A stretch of 10,291 nt of DNA. Source: Candidatus Tayloriibacteriota bacterium. Lineage in GTDB: Bacteria > Patescibacteriota > Minisyncoccia > Phycocordibacterales > PALSA-1337. The notes beneath the pieces are model-generated. The model was not told the origin of the DNA. It searched no databases and was given only the letters and a program-made list of their open reading frames with translations. Both the position numbers and the translations under genes were made by a program. The stretch is taken from contig PMZP01000036.1 in NCBI GenBank assembly GCA_003170325.1, positions 1 to 10,291 of the forward strand, in the 5' to 3' direction. Below, in pieces: positions 1 through 5,967 of this stretch; the stretch's first letter is position 1; the number at the start of each line of letters is the position of its first letter.

Positions 1-641
1 ATATCGGCGAAGTCAATGTTGATGAGACCGGGTGTGGTGATGAGGTCGGAGATGCCTTCGACGGCCTGCCGCAGGATCTCATCGCACATGGCGAAAGCGT
101 TCTTGACCGTGGTTTCCTTGTTGACGGCCGAAAGCAAGCGATCATTGGGGATTACGATGATGGCGTCGACTTCCTTGCGCAGATCTTCCAGGGCGGTCTC
201 GGCGATGCGAGAACGCTGGCGCCCTTCGAAGTAGAAAGGCTTTGTGACCACGGCCACAGTCAAACAGCCCAGCTCCTTAGCGGTGCGAGCCACCGTCGGA
301 CTGGCGCCGCTACCGGTGCCTCCACCTAAACCGCAAGTCACGAAGACCATGTCGGCGCCTTTGACGGCTTCCTGGATTTCTTCCTTGTTCTCTTCGACGG
401 CGCGCCGTCCCAGGTCCGGATTCATGCCAGTGCCTAGGCCACGAGTCAGGTTCTTGCCGATGTTGATGCGCTTCTTGGCTTGGGAGCGGTGTAGGTCCTG
501 CGAATCGGTGTTGATGGCCATGAAGTCCACACCACGGACTTTGCTCAAGATCATGTGGTTCACCGCATTCATGCCGGAACCGCCCACGCCAAGGACTTTG
601 ATGCGGGCGAAAGCTTCGATATCGGGAGTGATGTTGGGCAT
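1..641 (-). CDS. ftsZ: Cell division GTPase FtsZ (N-terminal part, cut by window edge)
   Basis: FtsZ is the tubulin-like GTPase that polymerises into the cytoplasmic Z ring and recruits the divisome. Translating the minus strand from the ATG at 641 gives 213 complete residues. Nucleotide-binding features are clear: GVGGSGMNAV at 18-27, NTD at 44-46, and the tubulin signature GGGTGSG at 106-112. The frame runs off the window inside the T7 loop (INIDFAD, 207-213), whose acidic residues Asp210 and Asp213 match the catalytic Asp209/Asp212 of E. coli. The C-terminal domain and FtsA-binding tail are therefore outside the window. No Shine-Dalgarno motif precedes the start; the leader instead carries an AT-rich stretch with ATTTTCAATTT. 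Unlike most genomes, ftsA does not lie directly upstream but about 1.5 kb away. Identity is essentially certain; the start is supported by the usual short N-terminus before the first glycine motif. Confidence 0.97.
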   Translation of the reverse strand, partial: MPNITPDIEAFARIKVLGVGGSGMNAVNHMILSKVRGVDFMAINTDSQDLHRSQAKKRINIGKNLTRGLGTGMNPDLGRRAVEENKEEIQEAVKGADMVFVTCGLGGGTGSGASPTVARTAKELGCLTVAVVTKPFYFEGRQRSRIAETALEDLRKEVDAIIVIPNDRLLSAVNKETTVKNAFAMCDEILRQAVEGISDLITTPGLINIDFAD

Positions 642-723
642 AGCGGGATTGGAAATTATGAATTAGAAATTGAAAATTAGGTCTGCCAGAGCCGACATGC
701 ATTCGGGTAGAGCTATGGTGGGT

Positions 724-751
724 ATCTTACCACAGGGGTTTTAGGATACAA
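724..751 (-). promoter_or_regulatory. Putative sigma70 promoter of ftsZ
   Basis: On the minus strand TTGTAT (746-751) is followed after 16 nt by TAAGAT (724-729), the latter preceded by TGG as in an extended -10 element. The predicted transcript start is near 717, giving ftsZ a leader of about 76 nt. This would let ftsZ be transcribed independently of the ftsA operon. The matches to consensus are moderate, so this is a plausible prediction only. Confidence 0.4.
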
Positions 752-833
752 GTTAGCGACAGGCCGCCTCAAAGTACAAATCAAAAAGGGAAGGTGGGCA
801 AGTTTCTGGGGATTTGAAGACTCGGATACAGAG

Positions 834-866
834 AAGCGGAGTAGGGCACTGGGCCATACTCCGCTT
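834..866. repeat. 10-bp perfect inverted repeat, possible terminator stem
   Basis: AAGCGGAGTA (834-843) and TACTCCGCTT (857-866) are perfect reverse complements separated by 13 nt. The structure lies 92 nt downstream of the stop codon of the minus-strand orphan ORF and upstream of the putative ftsZ promoter, where a terminator would be expected. Neither side has a clear T-tract, so it is not a canonical intrinsic terminator. It could instead be a transcript 3'-end stabiliser or a protein-binding site. Confidence 0.5.
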
Positions 867-958
867 ACGAAATCACTCAAAGAGCGCTCGTAAAATTCTC
901 AATTGCCTTTCGGCGTACCACGTTTAGAAACCTGGCGAAACTGAATTATCACTTGCCA

Positions 959-1372
959 TTATTCTGCTTCGGAAGACTGGCCCGGCGGGGGACCATTTGG
1001 GATGACAATGAACTTTCCGGAGCCCTTTTCTGGTTTTAGTCCAACTAAGGTCTCTTCTGGAATTTGGAGCGTTGCGGCAATGTCGCTCCACAACGCCATC
1101 GGATTCAACTCAAGGGCCTTAGCGAACCCTTCGCGCCATTTGCCACTTTCCCATCCCTGTGTGACTGGCTGTGCACGAACTCCGTCTGCGACTTCCAATT
1201 CGTAGGTGGTGTGGCTCCACTTTCCATTTTTGTTGTAGCGAGACACCACGACTCTCACATTTTTATCGGACCCGCCACAGAACCAATATGCCTGCTCACC
1301 GGGAGGGATGATGAGCAGTCCATTTCTTCGACTCCGATTTCCAAGTTCATCCGACCATGTAATATTTGTCAT
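959..1372 (-). CDS. Unrecognised protein (orphan ORF) behind a structured RNA leader
   Basis: I do not recognise this protein. From the ATG at 1372 it has 137 residues; a GTG at 1390 would add six, and the frame stays open without a canonical start up to a stop at 1457-1459. It has no membrane span or signal peptide. The N-terminal half alternates in a beta-like pattern (LLIIPPGEQAYWF, then VRVVVSRYN). The C-terminal half looks helical, with GWESGKWREGFAKAL and WSDIAATLQIPEETLVGL, and the tail is Gly/Pro/Glu-rich. It is unusually rich in tryptophan. A near-consensus promoter lies upstream at 1591-1618, with a strongly folded region between promoter and ORF. The ATG at 1372 is preferred because the GTG lies inside the closing helix of that fold. 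The clean frame, promoter and position support a real gene, but function is unknown. Confidence 0.65.
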   Translation of the reverse strand: MTNITWSDELGNRSRRNGLLIIPPGEQAYWFCGGSDKNVRVVVSRYNKNGKWSHTTYELEVADGVRAQPVTQGWESGKWREGFAKALELNPMALWSDIAATLQIPEETLVGLKPEKGSGKFIVIPNGPPPGQSSEAE

Positions 1373-1385
1373 AGACAATTGAGAA

Positions 1386-1584
1386 TGCACTTTCGGCTTG
1401 CGCCGCGGGTTTTCAATCCGGCGGTAGTGCTTACCTTTACCTTTGGGATAAATCCCTTATTTCCAGTTCAGGCAATTTACTGTACTACCTCACGACGAGA
1501 TAGCTTGTTGCATGCCTTGTACTTGTAAAAAGAAGACATGCAATAAGCTATCCCGAAAGTGCACATATTTCAGCGAGCTTGACT
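1386..1584 (-). ncRNA. Predicted multi-helix structured RNA (leader or free-standing), unknown family
   Basis: The predicted transcript starts near 1584, about 20 nt before helix P1. P1 pairs 1553-1563 with 1386-1396 (TGCACTTTCGG with CCGAAAGTGCA, 11 bp, perfect). Directly stacked on it, P2 pairs 1533-1552 with 1499-1518: 20 positions, 18 of them Watson-Crick, with one A-C mismatch and one U-G wobble in the minus-strand RNA, closed by a 14-nt loop. P3 pairs 1484-1489 with 1423-1428 (GGTAGT/ACTACC). It encloses P4 (GGGAT/ATCCC, 1445-1456). P5 is a G+C-rich hairpin at about 1403-1424 that competes with P3 for two bases. The result is a multibranch junction closed by P1, typical of riboswitches and structured ncRNAs. 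I found no signature of RNase P RNA, tmRNA, SRP RNA, T-box or group I/II introns. P1 covers the GTG at 1390 of the downstream ORF, so switching of P1 could control translation. Confidence 0.55.
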
Positions 1585-1590
1585 ATAACC

Positions 1591-1618
1591 ATTATAGCAC
1601 AAACACGGAAAAAGTCAA
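1591..1618 (-). promoter_or_regulatory. Strong sigma70-type promoter for the structured RNA and orphan ORF
   Basis: On the minus strand TTGACT (1613-1618) is followed after 16 nt by a perfect TATAAT (1591-1596), itself preceded by TGC (extended -10). It begins within a few bases of the stop codon of the DUF457 gene and points into the folded region. It is the best promoter in the window. A small inverted repeat, CTATAA-CCA-TTATAG (1583-1597), overlaps the -10 box and could be an operator, though it may just reflect the AT-rich box. Confidence 0.7.
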
Positions 1619-1620
1619 TG

Positions 1621-2184
1621 CTATCTGAATATGGCTATGTATAAGGCGATTAGAGTAATCAGTATCTCTATATAGAACGACACGCGCTGTCTCATATAGA
1701 TCGTTGTTATGTATTTGAAATGGAACATGAATGTACCGGGTCGATAATGGCCGCCATATTTGAGCGGATCAAAATCGCTCGAACGGCCCAAGGCGAATCT
1801 TCTCTTGGTGAAAGGCCATAACCACATGACGCCATCTTCGATCGAGTCTAGGATGAGGTGAGACCATGTTCCGACGAGAATGATCCATCCGAGATATTCT
1901 ACGAATGTTGATTGGAATATCGATCCGAAAGCCACAATTATAAGAGAGATCATTAGCCAGAATATCGGCGTATGAGTTATATAAGTACGATGGCTTCTAA
2001 TATTGGACGAATGAAAGCGACCAGCCAGATAGAAACGGATCAAATCGATGTCCGGTAAGTCGCCAGCCAAAGTTCCGATTATGAGCAGTGATGTCGTTTG
2101 AGAGGCTGTGAATGAAGCGTGAGTCAAAAGAAGCAACGCTTTGGTTGCTAGGTATCCTCCTGCGAGATGTCCGGGTAGTACCAT
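1621..2184 (-). CDS. DUF457 / YdjM-like membrane-bound putative metal-dependent hydrolase
   Basis: This 187-residue polytopic membrane protein belongs to the LexA-regulated YdjM / DUF457 family of putative inner-membrane metal-dependent hydrolases. Visible family motifs, rich in possible metal ligands, are GHLAGGYL (His6), GDLPDID (Asp42, Asp45, Asp47), HRTYITHTP (His65, His71) and GTWSHLILDS (His109, Asp113). Hydrophobic segments lie at roughly 30-41, 75-92, 97-112 and 168-185. The substrate is unknown; relatives are suspected to act on lipid or envelope substrates. The ATG at 2184 lies 3 nt after the ftsA stop, so it is probably translated as the last gene of the lepB-ftsA operon. The following promoter starts right at its stop codon. 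The gene looks more AT-rich than ftsA, which may hint at later acquisition. Family assignment is firm, activity unproven. Confidence 0.82.
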   Translation of the reverse strand: MVLPGHLAGGYLATKALLLLTHASFTASQTTSLLIIGTLAGDLPDIDLIRFYLAGRFHSSNIRSHRTYITHTPIFWLMISLIIVAFGSIFQSTFVEYLGWIILVGTWSHLILDSIEDGVMWLWPFTKRRFALGRSSDFDPLKYGGHYRPGTFMFHFKYITTIYMRQRVSFYIEILITLIALYIAIFR

Positions 2185-2187
2185 TAA

Positions 2188-3369
2188 TTAGGGTAAAAAC
2201 TGCTTGAACCACCTCGAGGCGGCCTTCCATGTCTGTTTGACGGCTCGCAGTGAAGTGTCGATCTCCGGACCCTCATCGGCATGGGCGCCCCAGATGCAAA
2301 GGCCGTAAGCGACCGCCCAAGTTGCGTCCTTGAACGAGCTTTTTCCGTCGAGGACGCCGATAGTGCCGATGCGCGAAGGCAACTTTAGGGCTGCTTTGGC
2401 GATCTCGTCTATGGAATTCAATCCGGAGCCGCCGCCGGTCAGGATGATGCCTGCGGGCAGGAGGCCATTCCGACCGATCTTCTTCAAATGAGCCTCGATC
2501 AGTTCGAAGATGTCGGATAGGCGGGCTGTGATGATCTCTTCCAATTTCTTGCGCGGATAGGAGCTGCCGGTGATCGCTCCGATCTTGATCTGCTCGGCTT
2601 CTTCCAGGGGGACTTTCAAACCTAGAGCTATATCGTTGGTGATATCCGTCGAGCCGATAGGGAAGACTTCCAGGGAGATGGGGATATTGTTCTCAAAGAC
2701 GGCGATGGAGACTGTTTCCGCGCCGATGTTGACCAGAACGCAACCGGCGATCTTCTGCGATTTTGTAAGGGTGACGAAGCCGGCGGCGATGGGAGCGGCC
2801 ATGATATCCTCGACCTCGATCCCGGCGTCATTGACAGCGGTTATGAGGTCCGCCACGTGGTGGTCCAGACAGGTGATGAAGAGAGTCTTCATCTCCAGCT
2901 TGTTGCCTTTCATACCCTCGGGAGAGCCGAGCGAGGGAAAGCCGTCGATCTTGTACTGCAGGGGGATGTCGTAGATCGTGCGCCGGTTGGCGGAGACGGT
3001 CGGCGGCATGTCCTTTTCGCATTGCTCATGAAGTTTTGTTAAGTCTAAAGAAGTTATCTCCGCGTCAGCCCGAGAAGTCATGACGAAGCTTGTAACGGTC
3101 GTCGCCGAAAGTCCGATGCCGGAAATGCCGACGAAGGCCTTCTTGACCTTGATGCCGGCTTTTTCCTCGGCACTGGCCACGGCTCTCTTTATGGAGTCGG
3201 CCACGTCGCGCAGGTTGGTGACATAGCCGTGGCGCAAGCCGCGCGATTCAGTCATGGCCGCGCCGATGATCTTCGGCATGCCGTGCTCGGTGCGCTCCTT
3301 GGTCGTGGCGATGACTACTTTCACGTAGTAGCTGCCGACGTCGATGCCTGTGATGATGTTTCGTGCCAT
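2188..3369 (-). CDS. ftsA: Cell division protein FtsA
   Basis: FtsA is the actin-fold ATPase that anchors FtsZ filaments to the inner membrane and recruits later divisome proteins. The 393 residues show the phosphate-1 motif GIDVGSYYVK at 8-17, the FtsA-specific 1C domain (about 85-165, between the RADAEITSLDL and FITCLDHHV regions), the second phosphate segment VLVNIGAETVSIAV, and the adenosine motif TGGGSG at 311-316. The last residues, QTWKAASRWFKQFLP (379-393), form an amphipathic helix rich in Trp/Phe/Lys, the expected membrane-targeting sequence. Length is close to the usual 390-420. It starts 5 nt after ybeY with a hairpin just upstream and no Shine-Dalgarno motif. Its usual partner ftsZ is displaced by about 1.5 kb. 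Identity is very secure. Confidence 0.96.
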   Translation of the reverse strand: MARNIITGIDVGSYYVKVVIATTKERTEHGMPKIIGAAMTESRGLRHGYVTNLRDVADSIKRAVASAEEKAGIKVKKAFVGISGIGLSATTVTSFVMTSRADAEITSLDLTKLHEQCEKDMPPTVSANRRTIYDIPLQYKIDGFPSLGSPEGMKGNKLEMKTLFITCLDHHVADLITAVNDAGIEVEDIMAAPIAAGFVTLTKSQKIAGCVLVNIGAETVSIAVFENNIPISLEVFPIGSTDITNDIALGLKVPLEEAEQIKIGAITGSSYPRKKLEEIITARLSDIFELIEAHLKKIGRNGLLPAGIILTGGGSGLNSIDEIAKAALKLPSRIGTIGVLDGKSSFKDATWAVAYGLCIWGAHADEGPEIDTSLRAVKQTWKAASRWFKQFLP

Positions 3370-3374
3370 TTTAA

Positions 3375-3758
3375 TTAAATTCGGAATTTTTTCCGAATTT
3401 GAGTCTCAATGCTTTCCATTGTACTCCCATGGTCGTGTCCTTTCAAATGGACGCATCCGTGGATAAAGAGGAAGGCTAGGAAATTCTCGTATGCACGTCC
3501 GAATTTTTTGGCCTCTTTTTTTGCTTCGCTCGGAGATATGTATATTTCGCCCTCATTCTCAGAGAGAGGAAAGCTCAATATGTCAGTCGCTTTTTCTTTG
3601 TCGCGGTAGATAGTGTTGAGCTTCTTCATCCGTGCTGGCGGAACTATGATCACAGATAAGCTATATTTTGTGCCAAGAACGGAATCCTTGATAGCGCGAA
3701 ACGCCACGCGAGGAAGCGTGGCGTCGGTTTCATTCACTAGATTAAAGGTCTTGCTCAT
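3375..3758 (-). CDS. ybeY: Endoribonuclease YbeY (rRNA maturation factor)
   Basis: YbeY is a single-strand endoribonuclease, zinc-bound in characterised members, involved in 16S rRNA 3'-end maturation and ribosome quality control in the cytoplasm. From the ATG at 3758 the product has 127 residues, slightly short for the family. The diagnostic H3xH5xH metal site is intact: HGCVHLKGHDH, with His100, His104 and His110. The conserved segment LNTIYRDKEKATDILSFPL (47-65) is also present. The frame is open further upstream through the rpsU stop region, but ATG 3758 gives the expected N-terminus and leaves a 19-nt gap after rpsU. Sitting between rpsU and ftsA, it fits a ribosome-biogenesis and division operon. 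The C-terminal codons (KFRI) form part of the hairpin before ftsA. Confidence 0.93.
   Translation of the reverse strand: MSKTFNLVNETDATLPRVAFRAIKDSVLGTKYSLSVIIVPPARMKKLNTIYRDKEKATDILSFPLSENEGEIYISPSEAKKEAKKFGRAYENFLAFLFIHGCVHLKGHDHGSTMESIETQIRKKFRI
3377..3400. repeat. 10-bp perfect hairpin at the ybeY/ftsA junction
   Basis: AAATTCGGAA (3377-3386) and TTCCGAATTT (3391-3400) pair perfectly around a TTTT loop. In the operon mRNA the hairpin spans the last codons and stop of ybeY and ends 7 nt before the ftsA ATG (3369). It is too AT-rich and lacks the long U-tract for a strong terminator. It may be an mRNA-processing or attenuation element, or may tune translation of ftsA, whose start has no Shine-Dalgarno motif. 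Confidence 0.6.
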
Positions 3759-3777
3759 TTCGACGGTCACAGGTGGA

Positions 3778-4026
3778 TTATTTGCGTCCGCCGCGCTCCG
3801 GCTTGATCGGCGCTTTGCCCAGTTTGATGAGCTCGGCCATATGTTCACGGCGCTTGATGAGCGTCAGAGCGCGCTGTTTGACCTTGTAATGGGATTGGAC
3901 GCGGCCGCTGGAACGCAGGCTTCTGACACGCGGAATGACGCCGGAGCCTTGGACTTTGCGGCTAAAGCGGCGCACTACGCCCATGGCGTTCTCTCCGGGA
4001 TTCCTAGTTACTTCGACGTTTATCAT
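3778..4026 (-). CDS. rpsU: 30S ribosomal protein bS21
   Basis: bS21 is a small basic protein of the 30S platform near the 16S 3' end and takes part in translation initiation. From the ATG at 4026 the product has 82 residues and begins MINVEVTRNPGENAMGVVRR. It then has a strongly basic helix region (RFSRKVQGSGVIPRVRSLR) and a basic tail ending KPERGGRK. The motif order fits the longer S21 type found in Patescibacteria. An in-frame ATG at 4047 would add MYANLTP; the inner start is preferred because family members begin at the MINVEV position. It follows the HisRS-like gene by 24 nt and precedes ybeY by 19 nt, consistent with co-transcription. Identity rests on the conserved NPxE and RRF/VQGxG pattern. 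Confidence 0.9.
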   Translation of the reverse strand: MINVEVTRNPGENAMGVVRRFSRKVQGSGVIPRVRSLRSSGRVQSHYKVKQRALTLIKRREHMAELIKLGKAPIKPERGGRK

Positions 4027-4050
4027 GGGAGTCAGATTAGCATACATATC

Positions 4051-5292
4051 TTATCTATTCAACCCTTCCTCGATCTTCTTCATGTATTTCGGCAACTCTT
4101 CCAGAGGTACGATGGCTTGGGCATGGGTATCGTTGCGGCGGACGATGGCGGTCTTCTCGACGGCTTCTTTTTTGCCCATGACGATGACATATGGAGTGTG
4201 GTATTTCTCAACCGAAGATACCTGGGCTCCCAGGCGATCTTTGGCCAGAGAAAGATAAAGGGGGATTTTGACTTGGCGCAGGCGCTCGATGATATCCAGT
4301 GATAGTAGCTTTGATTCCAAGCCGAGTTGGACGAATGAGGCGATCGGACGCTTGAGTTTGGTCAAAGGCTTGCGCAAGCCGTTCTGGCCCTCCTTGATGA
4401 GAAGAGAGATGCCGACTCCCTGGATGTCGCGTTTGTTGCCCAATCTCTTGGCCAATCCGTTATAGCGCGTTCCGACGGCCAGTATCTGTTGTTCGCCGGA
4501 CTTCTTTTCGGCCACGCCGGTATTCACGATAGTGAAGATCGTCTCGGTGCAATATTTCCGGTTGCCGAGGAGGCCGTTGTTCAGTATGTAGGGTATCTTC
4601 AAAGTCTCCAGATATTCTAGGACCTCTTCCAGATGACGTCGGCTCTCTTCCGAAAGGAAATCCATGGCGCGCGGAGCTGCGGCGTTCAAGGCTTTGCATG
4701 ATTCGTCATGCGAGGCCAGAAGCTCGAAGGGGTCGTTCTTGAAGAGCTGGCGGCATTCGGGCGACATCTCATTGAGGTTCTTCCGGTAATATGCTACGAG
4801 TTCGCGTACGAATCGCATCATCGAATCCTTGTCTCCGATCGAATTGATCTCCACTAGGGTATTATCATAGCCTTCGTTCGTGAGCATGGCACGGGCTGTT
4901 TGGATGAGAGTGGCTTCGGCGATCGATCCTGAAAGCCCTAGGATCTCCAAGTCGGCGTAACGAGCGTGCCCGGATTTTTTCAGGCGATTCTTGCAGGGAT
5001 CCTTGAAGTAGAACATGACCGGTTGGGATAGCAAGTGCATGTGTAACTCCTCATATATGCGGATCAAGGCGATCTTTTCTTCGACATGGAGCGGCAAGCG
5101 GCCATGCATCCCGGTGTTGTCGTCGACATAATCGCCTTCCAAGATGTCCTTGGCGGCGTCCAAGTCGGCTTTGGTGATGTTAGGGCTTTTGGCCGGAGCA
5201 AATCCGTAATAAACGGCTACCTCTCCGATCTTGTCGAGGTTATCGTAGGCGATGAATTTGGTTTCGCTTTTCGTTGATTGGTTGTTGTCCAT
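4051..5292 (-). CDS. Degenerate histidyl-tRNA synthetase-like protein (class II fold)
   Basis: The 413-residue product aligns over its length with class II HisRS. It has a class II core, the insertion (LNEMSPECRQLFKNDPFELL through DFLSEESRRHLEEVL, about 173-225), and a C-terminal anticodon-binding-like domain (about 314-413). However, the HisRS signature LVRGLDYYTRTVFE is replaced by LLGNRKYCTETIFT (241-254). The catalytic arginine of the VRG step (Arg259 in E. coli) is Gly243, and the Asp and second Tyr are Lys and Cys. The motif 2 region (FRHERPQ in HisRS) reads FYFKDPCKNR. The LRPEGT segment is not recognisable, and GGRYDGL is GTRYNGL (274-280). It is therefore probably a non-canonical paralogue, as HisZ is for histidine biosynthesis, rather than the housekeeping enzyme. 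No his genes are nearby. It lies 13 nt after lepB and 24 nt before rpsU. Fold assignment is strong, function unknown. Confidence 0.8.
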   Translation of the reverse strand: MDNNQSTKSETKFIAYDNLDKIGEVAVYYGFAPAKSPNITKADLDAAKDILEGDYVDDNTGMHGRLPLHVEEKIALIRIYEELHMHLLSQPVMFYFKDPCKNRLKKSGHARYADLEILGLSGSIAEATLIQTARAMLTNEGYDNTLVEINSIGDKDSMMRFVRELVAYYRKNLNEMSPECRQLFKNDPFELLASHDESCKALNAAAPRAMDFLSEESRRHLEEVLEYLETLKIPYILNNGLLGNRKYCTETIFTIVNTGVAEKKSGEQQILAVGTRYNGLAKRLGNKRDIQGVGISLLIKEGQNGLRKPLTKLKRPIASFVQLGLESKLLSLDIIERLRQVKIPLYLSLAKDRLGAQVSSVEKYHTPYVIVMGKKEAVEKTAIVRRNDTHAQAIVPLEELPKYMKKIEEGLNR

Positions 5293-5305
5293 ATTTTTTT
5301 ATCGA

Positions 5306-5902
5306 CTACTGGTCTTCCTTGCCCGGCAATATGGAGAGCGTATTCAGAGGGAACAGTCTGACGATCGGTCGGCCGATGATGAACTGTGAATCGAGCGGTC
5401 CCCAGACGCGGGAATCGGAGCTTTGGGCGCGGTTGTCGCCCATGACGAAGTATTCCGTGGGGCCGAGAGCGATATGGTACGTGTCGTGAGAAGCGTGAAT
5501 AGGCGCGATATAAGACTCGTTCAATACCTCTGTATGCGCCGCGGCCGTAGATGATTTGACAGTCGTGATCGCAACGCTACCGTCCTTGATGTCTAAGGTT
5601 TCGCCGGGCAGACCGATGATCCGTTTGATGTAGTAGATGCTGGGGTTATCTGGATATTCGAAGACGATGACATCGCCGCGTTTGGGTGATTCCAGGCGAT
5701 ATGTCAGACGGTCGACAATGAGGAATTGGCCGGTTGAGAATGCCGGATCCATCGAAGCGCCGTTCACGACGAACGGTTCGGCGATGAAGAAGCGGATGGG
5801 GAGCGATATGAGTAGAGCGATGACGATGACTTTGGCCCATTCCCAGACTGACTTACCGAAGGAGCGAGATTCTTGTTTGTTTTCTGCGTGATCTGGCTCC
5901 AT
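5306..5902 (-). CDS. lepB: Signal peptidase I
   Basis: Signal peptidase I removes signal peptides from exported proteins at the outer face of the cytoplasmic membrane using a Ser/Lys dyad. The 198-residue product from the ATG at 5902 has one N-terminal membrane anchor (about 22-41). It also has box B NGASMDP with the nucleophile Ser50, box C (PKRGDVIVFEYP, 73-84), box D YIKRIIGLPGE with the general base Lys93, and box E MGDNRAQSSDSRVWG (154-168). Length and layout match the Gram-positive-like single-anchor type. An in-frame TTG at 5923 would add seven residues, but the predicted promoter places the transcript start near 5905, excluding it. It is the first gene of the minus-strand operon running to the DUF457 gene. 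Confidence 0.96.
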   Translation of the reverse strand: MEPDHAENKQESRSFGKSVWEWAKVIVIALLISLPIRFFIAEPFVVNGASMDPAFSTGQFLIVDRLTYRLESPKRGDVIVFEYPDNPSIYYIKRIIGLPGETLDIKDGSVAITTVKSSTAAAHTEVLNESYIAPIHASHDTYHIALGPTEYFVMGDNRAQSSDSRVWGPLDSQFIIGRPIVRLFPLNTLSILPGKEDQ

Positions 5903-5911
5903 AATTTCGTT

Positions 5912-5940
5912 AATATAGCGCAAAATTTTGATTTAAGCAA
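5912..5940 (-). promoter_or_regulatory. Promoter of the lepB-ftsA operon, near-leaderless
   Basis: On the minus strand TTGCTT (5935-5940) and TATATT (5912-5917) are separated by 17 nt. The predicted start near 5905 is only about 3 nt before the lepB ATG at 5902. It overlaps the -35 region of the divergent pth promoter, so the two may compete for polymerase. Confidence 0.6.
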
Positions 5941-5955
5941 ATTTTATGATATGTT
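5928..5955 (+). promoter_or_regulatory. Putative promoter of pth, near-leaderless
   Basis: TTGATT (5928-5933) is followed after 16 nt by TATGTT (5950-5955). The predicted start near 5962 is about 6 nt before the pth ATG at 5968. The -10 match is moderate; an alternative TATGAT at 5945-5950 lacks a correctly spaced -35. Confidence 0.45.
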
Positions 5956-5967
5956 TTGTTTACTAAT

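Larger units (their letters stand above)
642..958. other. Gene-free stretch between ftsZ and the orphan ORF
   Basis: I see no convincing coding frame here. From left to right the stretch holds the ftsZ leader with an AT-rich heptamer-like tract (about 652-680), the putative ftsZ promoter (724-751), a 10-bp inverted repeat (834-866), an 8-bp palindrome GAGCGCTC (882-889), and an 11-bp sequence (895-905) complementary to the region just before the start of the neighbouring orphan ORF. Confidence 0.6.

Noticed and set aside
244..666. Plus-strand open frame opposite ftsZ
   Set aside because: Antisense shadow of ftsZ, rich in low-information Pro/Arg/Ser composition.
1398..1428. tRNA T-arm-like sequence on the plus strand (GGGTTTTCAATCC)
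   Set aside because: No D-arm, anticodon arm or acceptor stem fits around it; better explained as helix P5 of the minus-strand RNA.
1388..1456. N-terminal extension of the orphan ORF through an open basic frame
   Set aside because: No ATG, GTG or TTG start is available above 1390, and the region forms RNA helices; kept only as an alternative.
959..1584. Retron-like layout: RNA bounded by complementary ends (a1/a2-like) upstream of an ORF
   Set aside because: The ORF is only about 140 residues and shows no reverse transcriptase motifs such as YxDD, and no RT gene is nearby.
1386..1584. Type III toxin-antitoxin (ToxIN-like) system
   Set aside because: The RNA region has no tandem 30-45 nt repeats and the ORF does not resemble ToxN.
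4027..4047. Upstream ATG for rpsU adding MYANLTP
   Set aside because: Family proteins begin at MINVEV-like sequence; the extra residues do not match.
3613..4302. Long plus-strand open frame of about 229 codons
   Set aside because: It lies antisense to ybeY, rpsU and the HisRS-like gene, which all have clear family motifs; no family resemblance of its own.
5903..5923. TTG start for lepB adding seven residues
   Set aside because: It overlaps the predicted -10 box and transcript start, and the ATG at 5902 gives a normal signal peptidase N-terminus.
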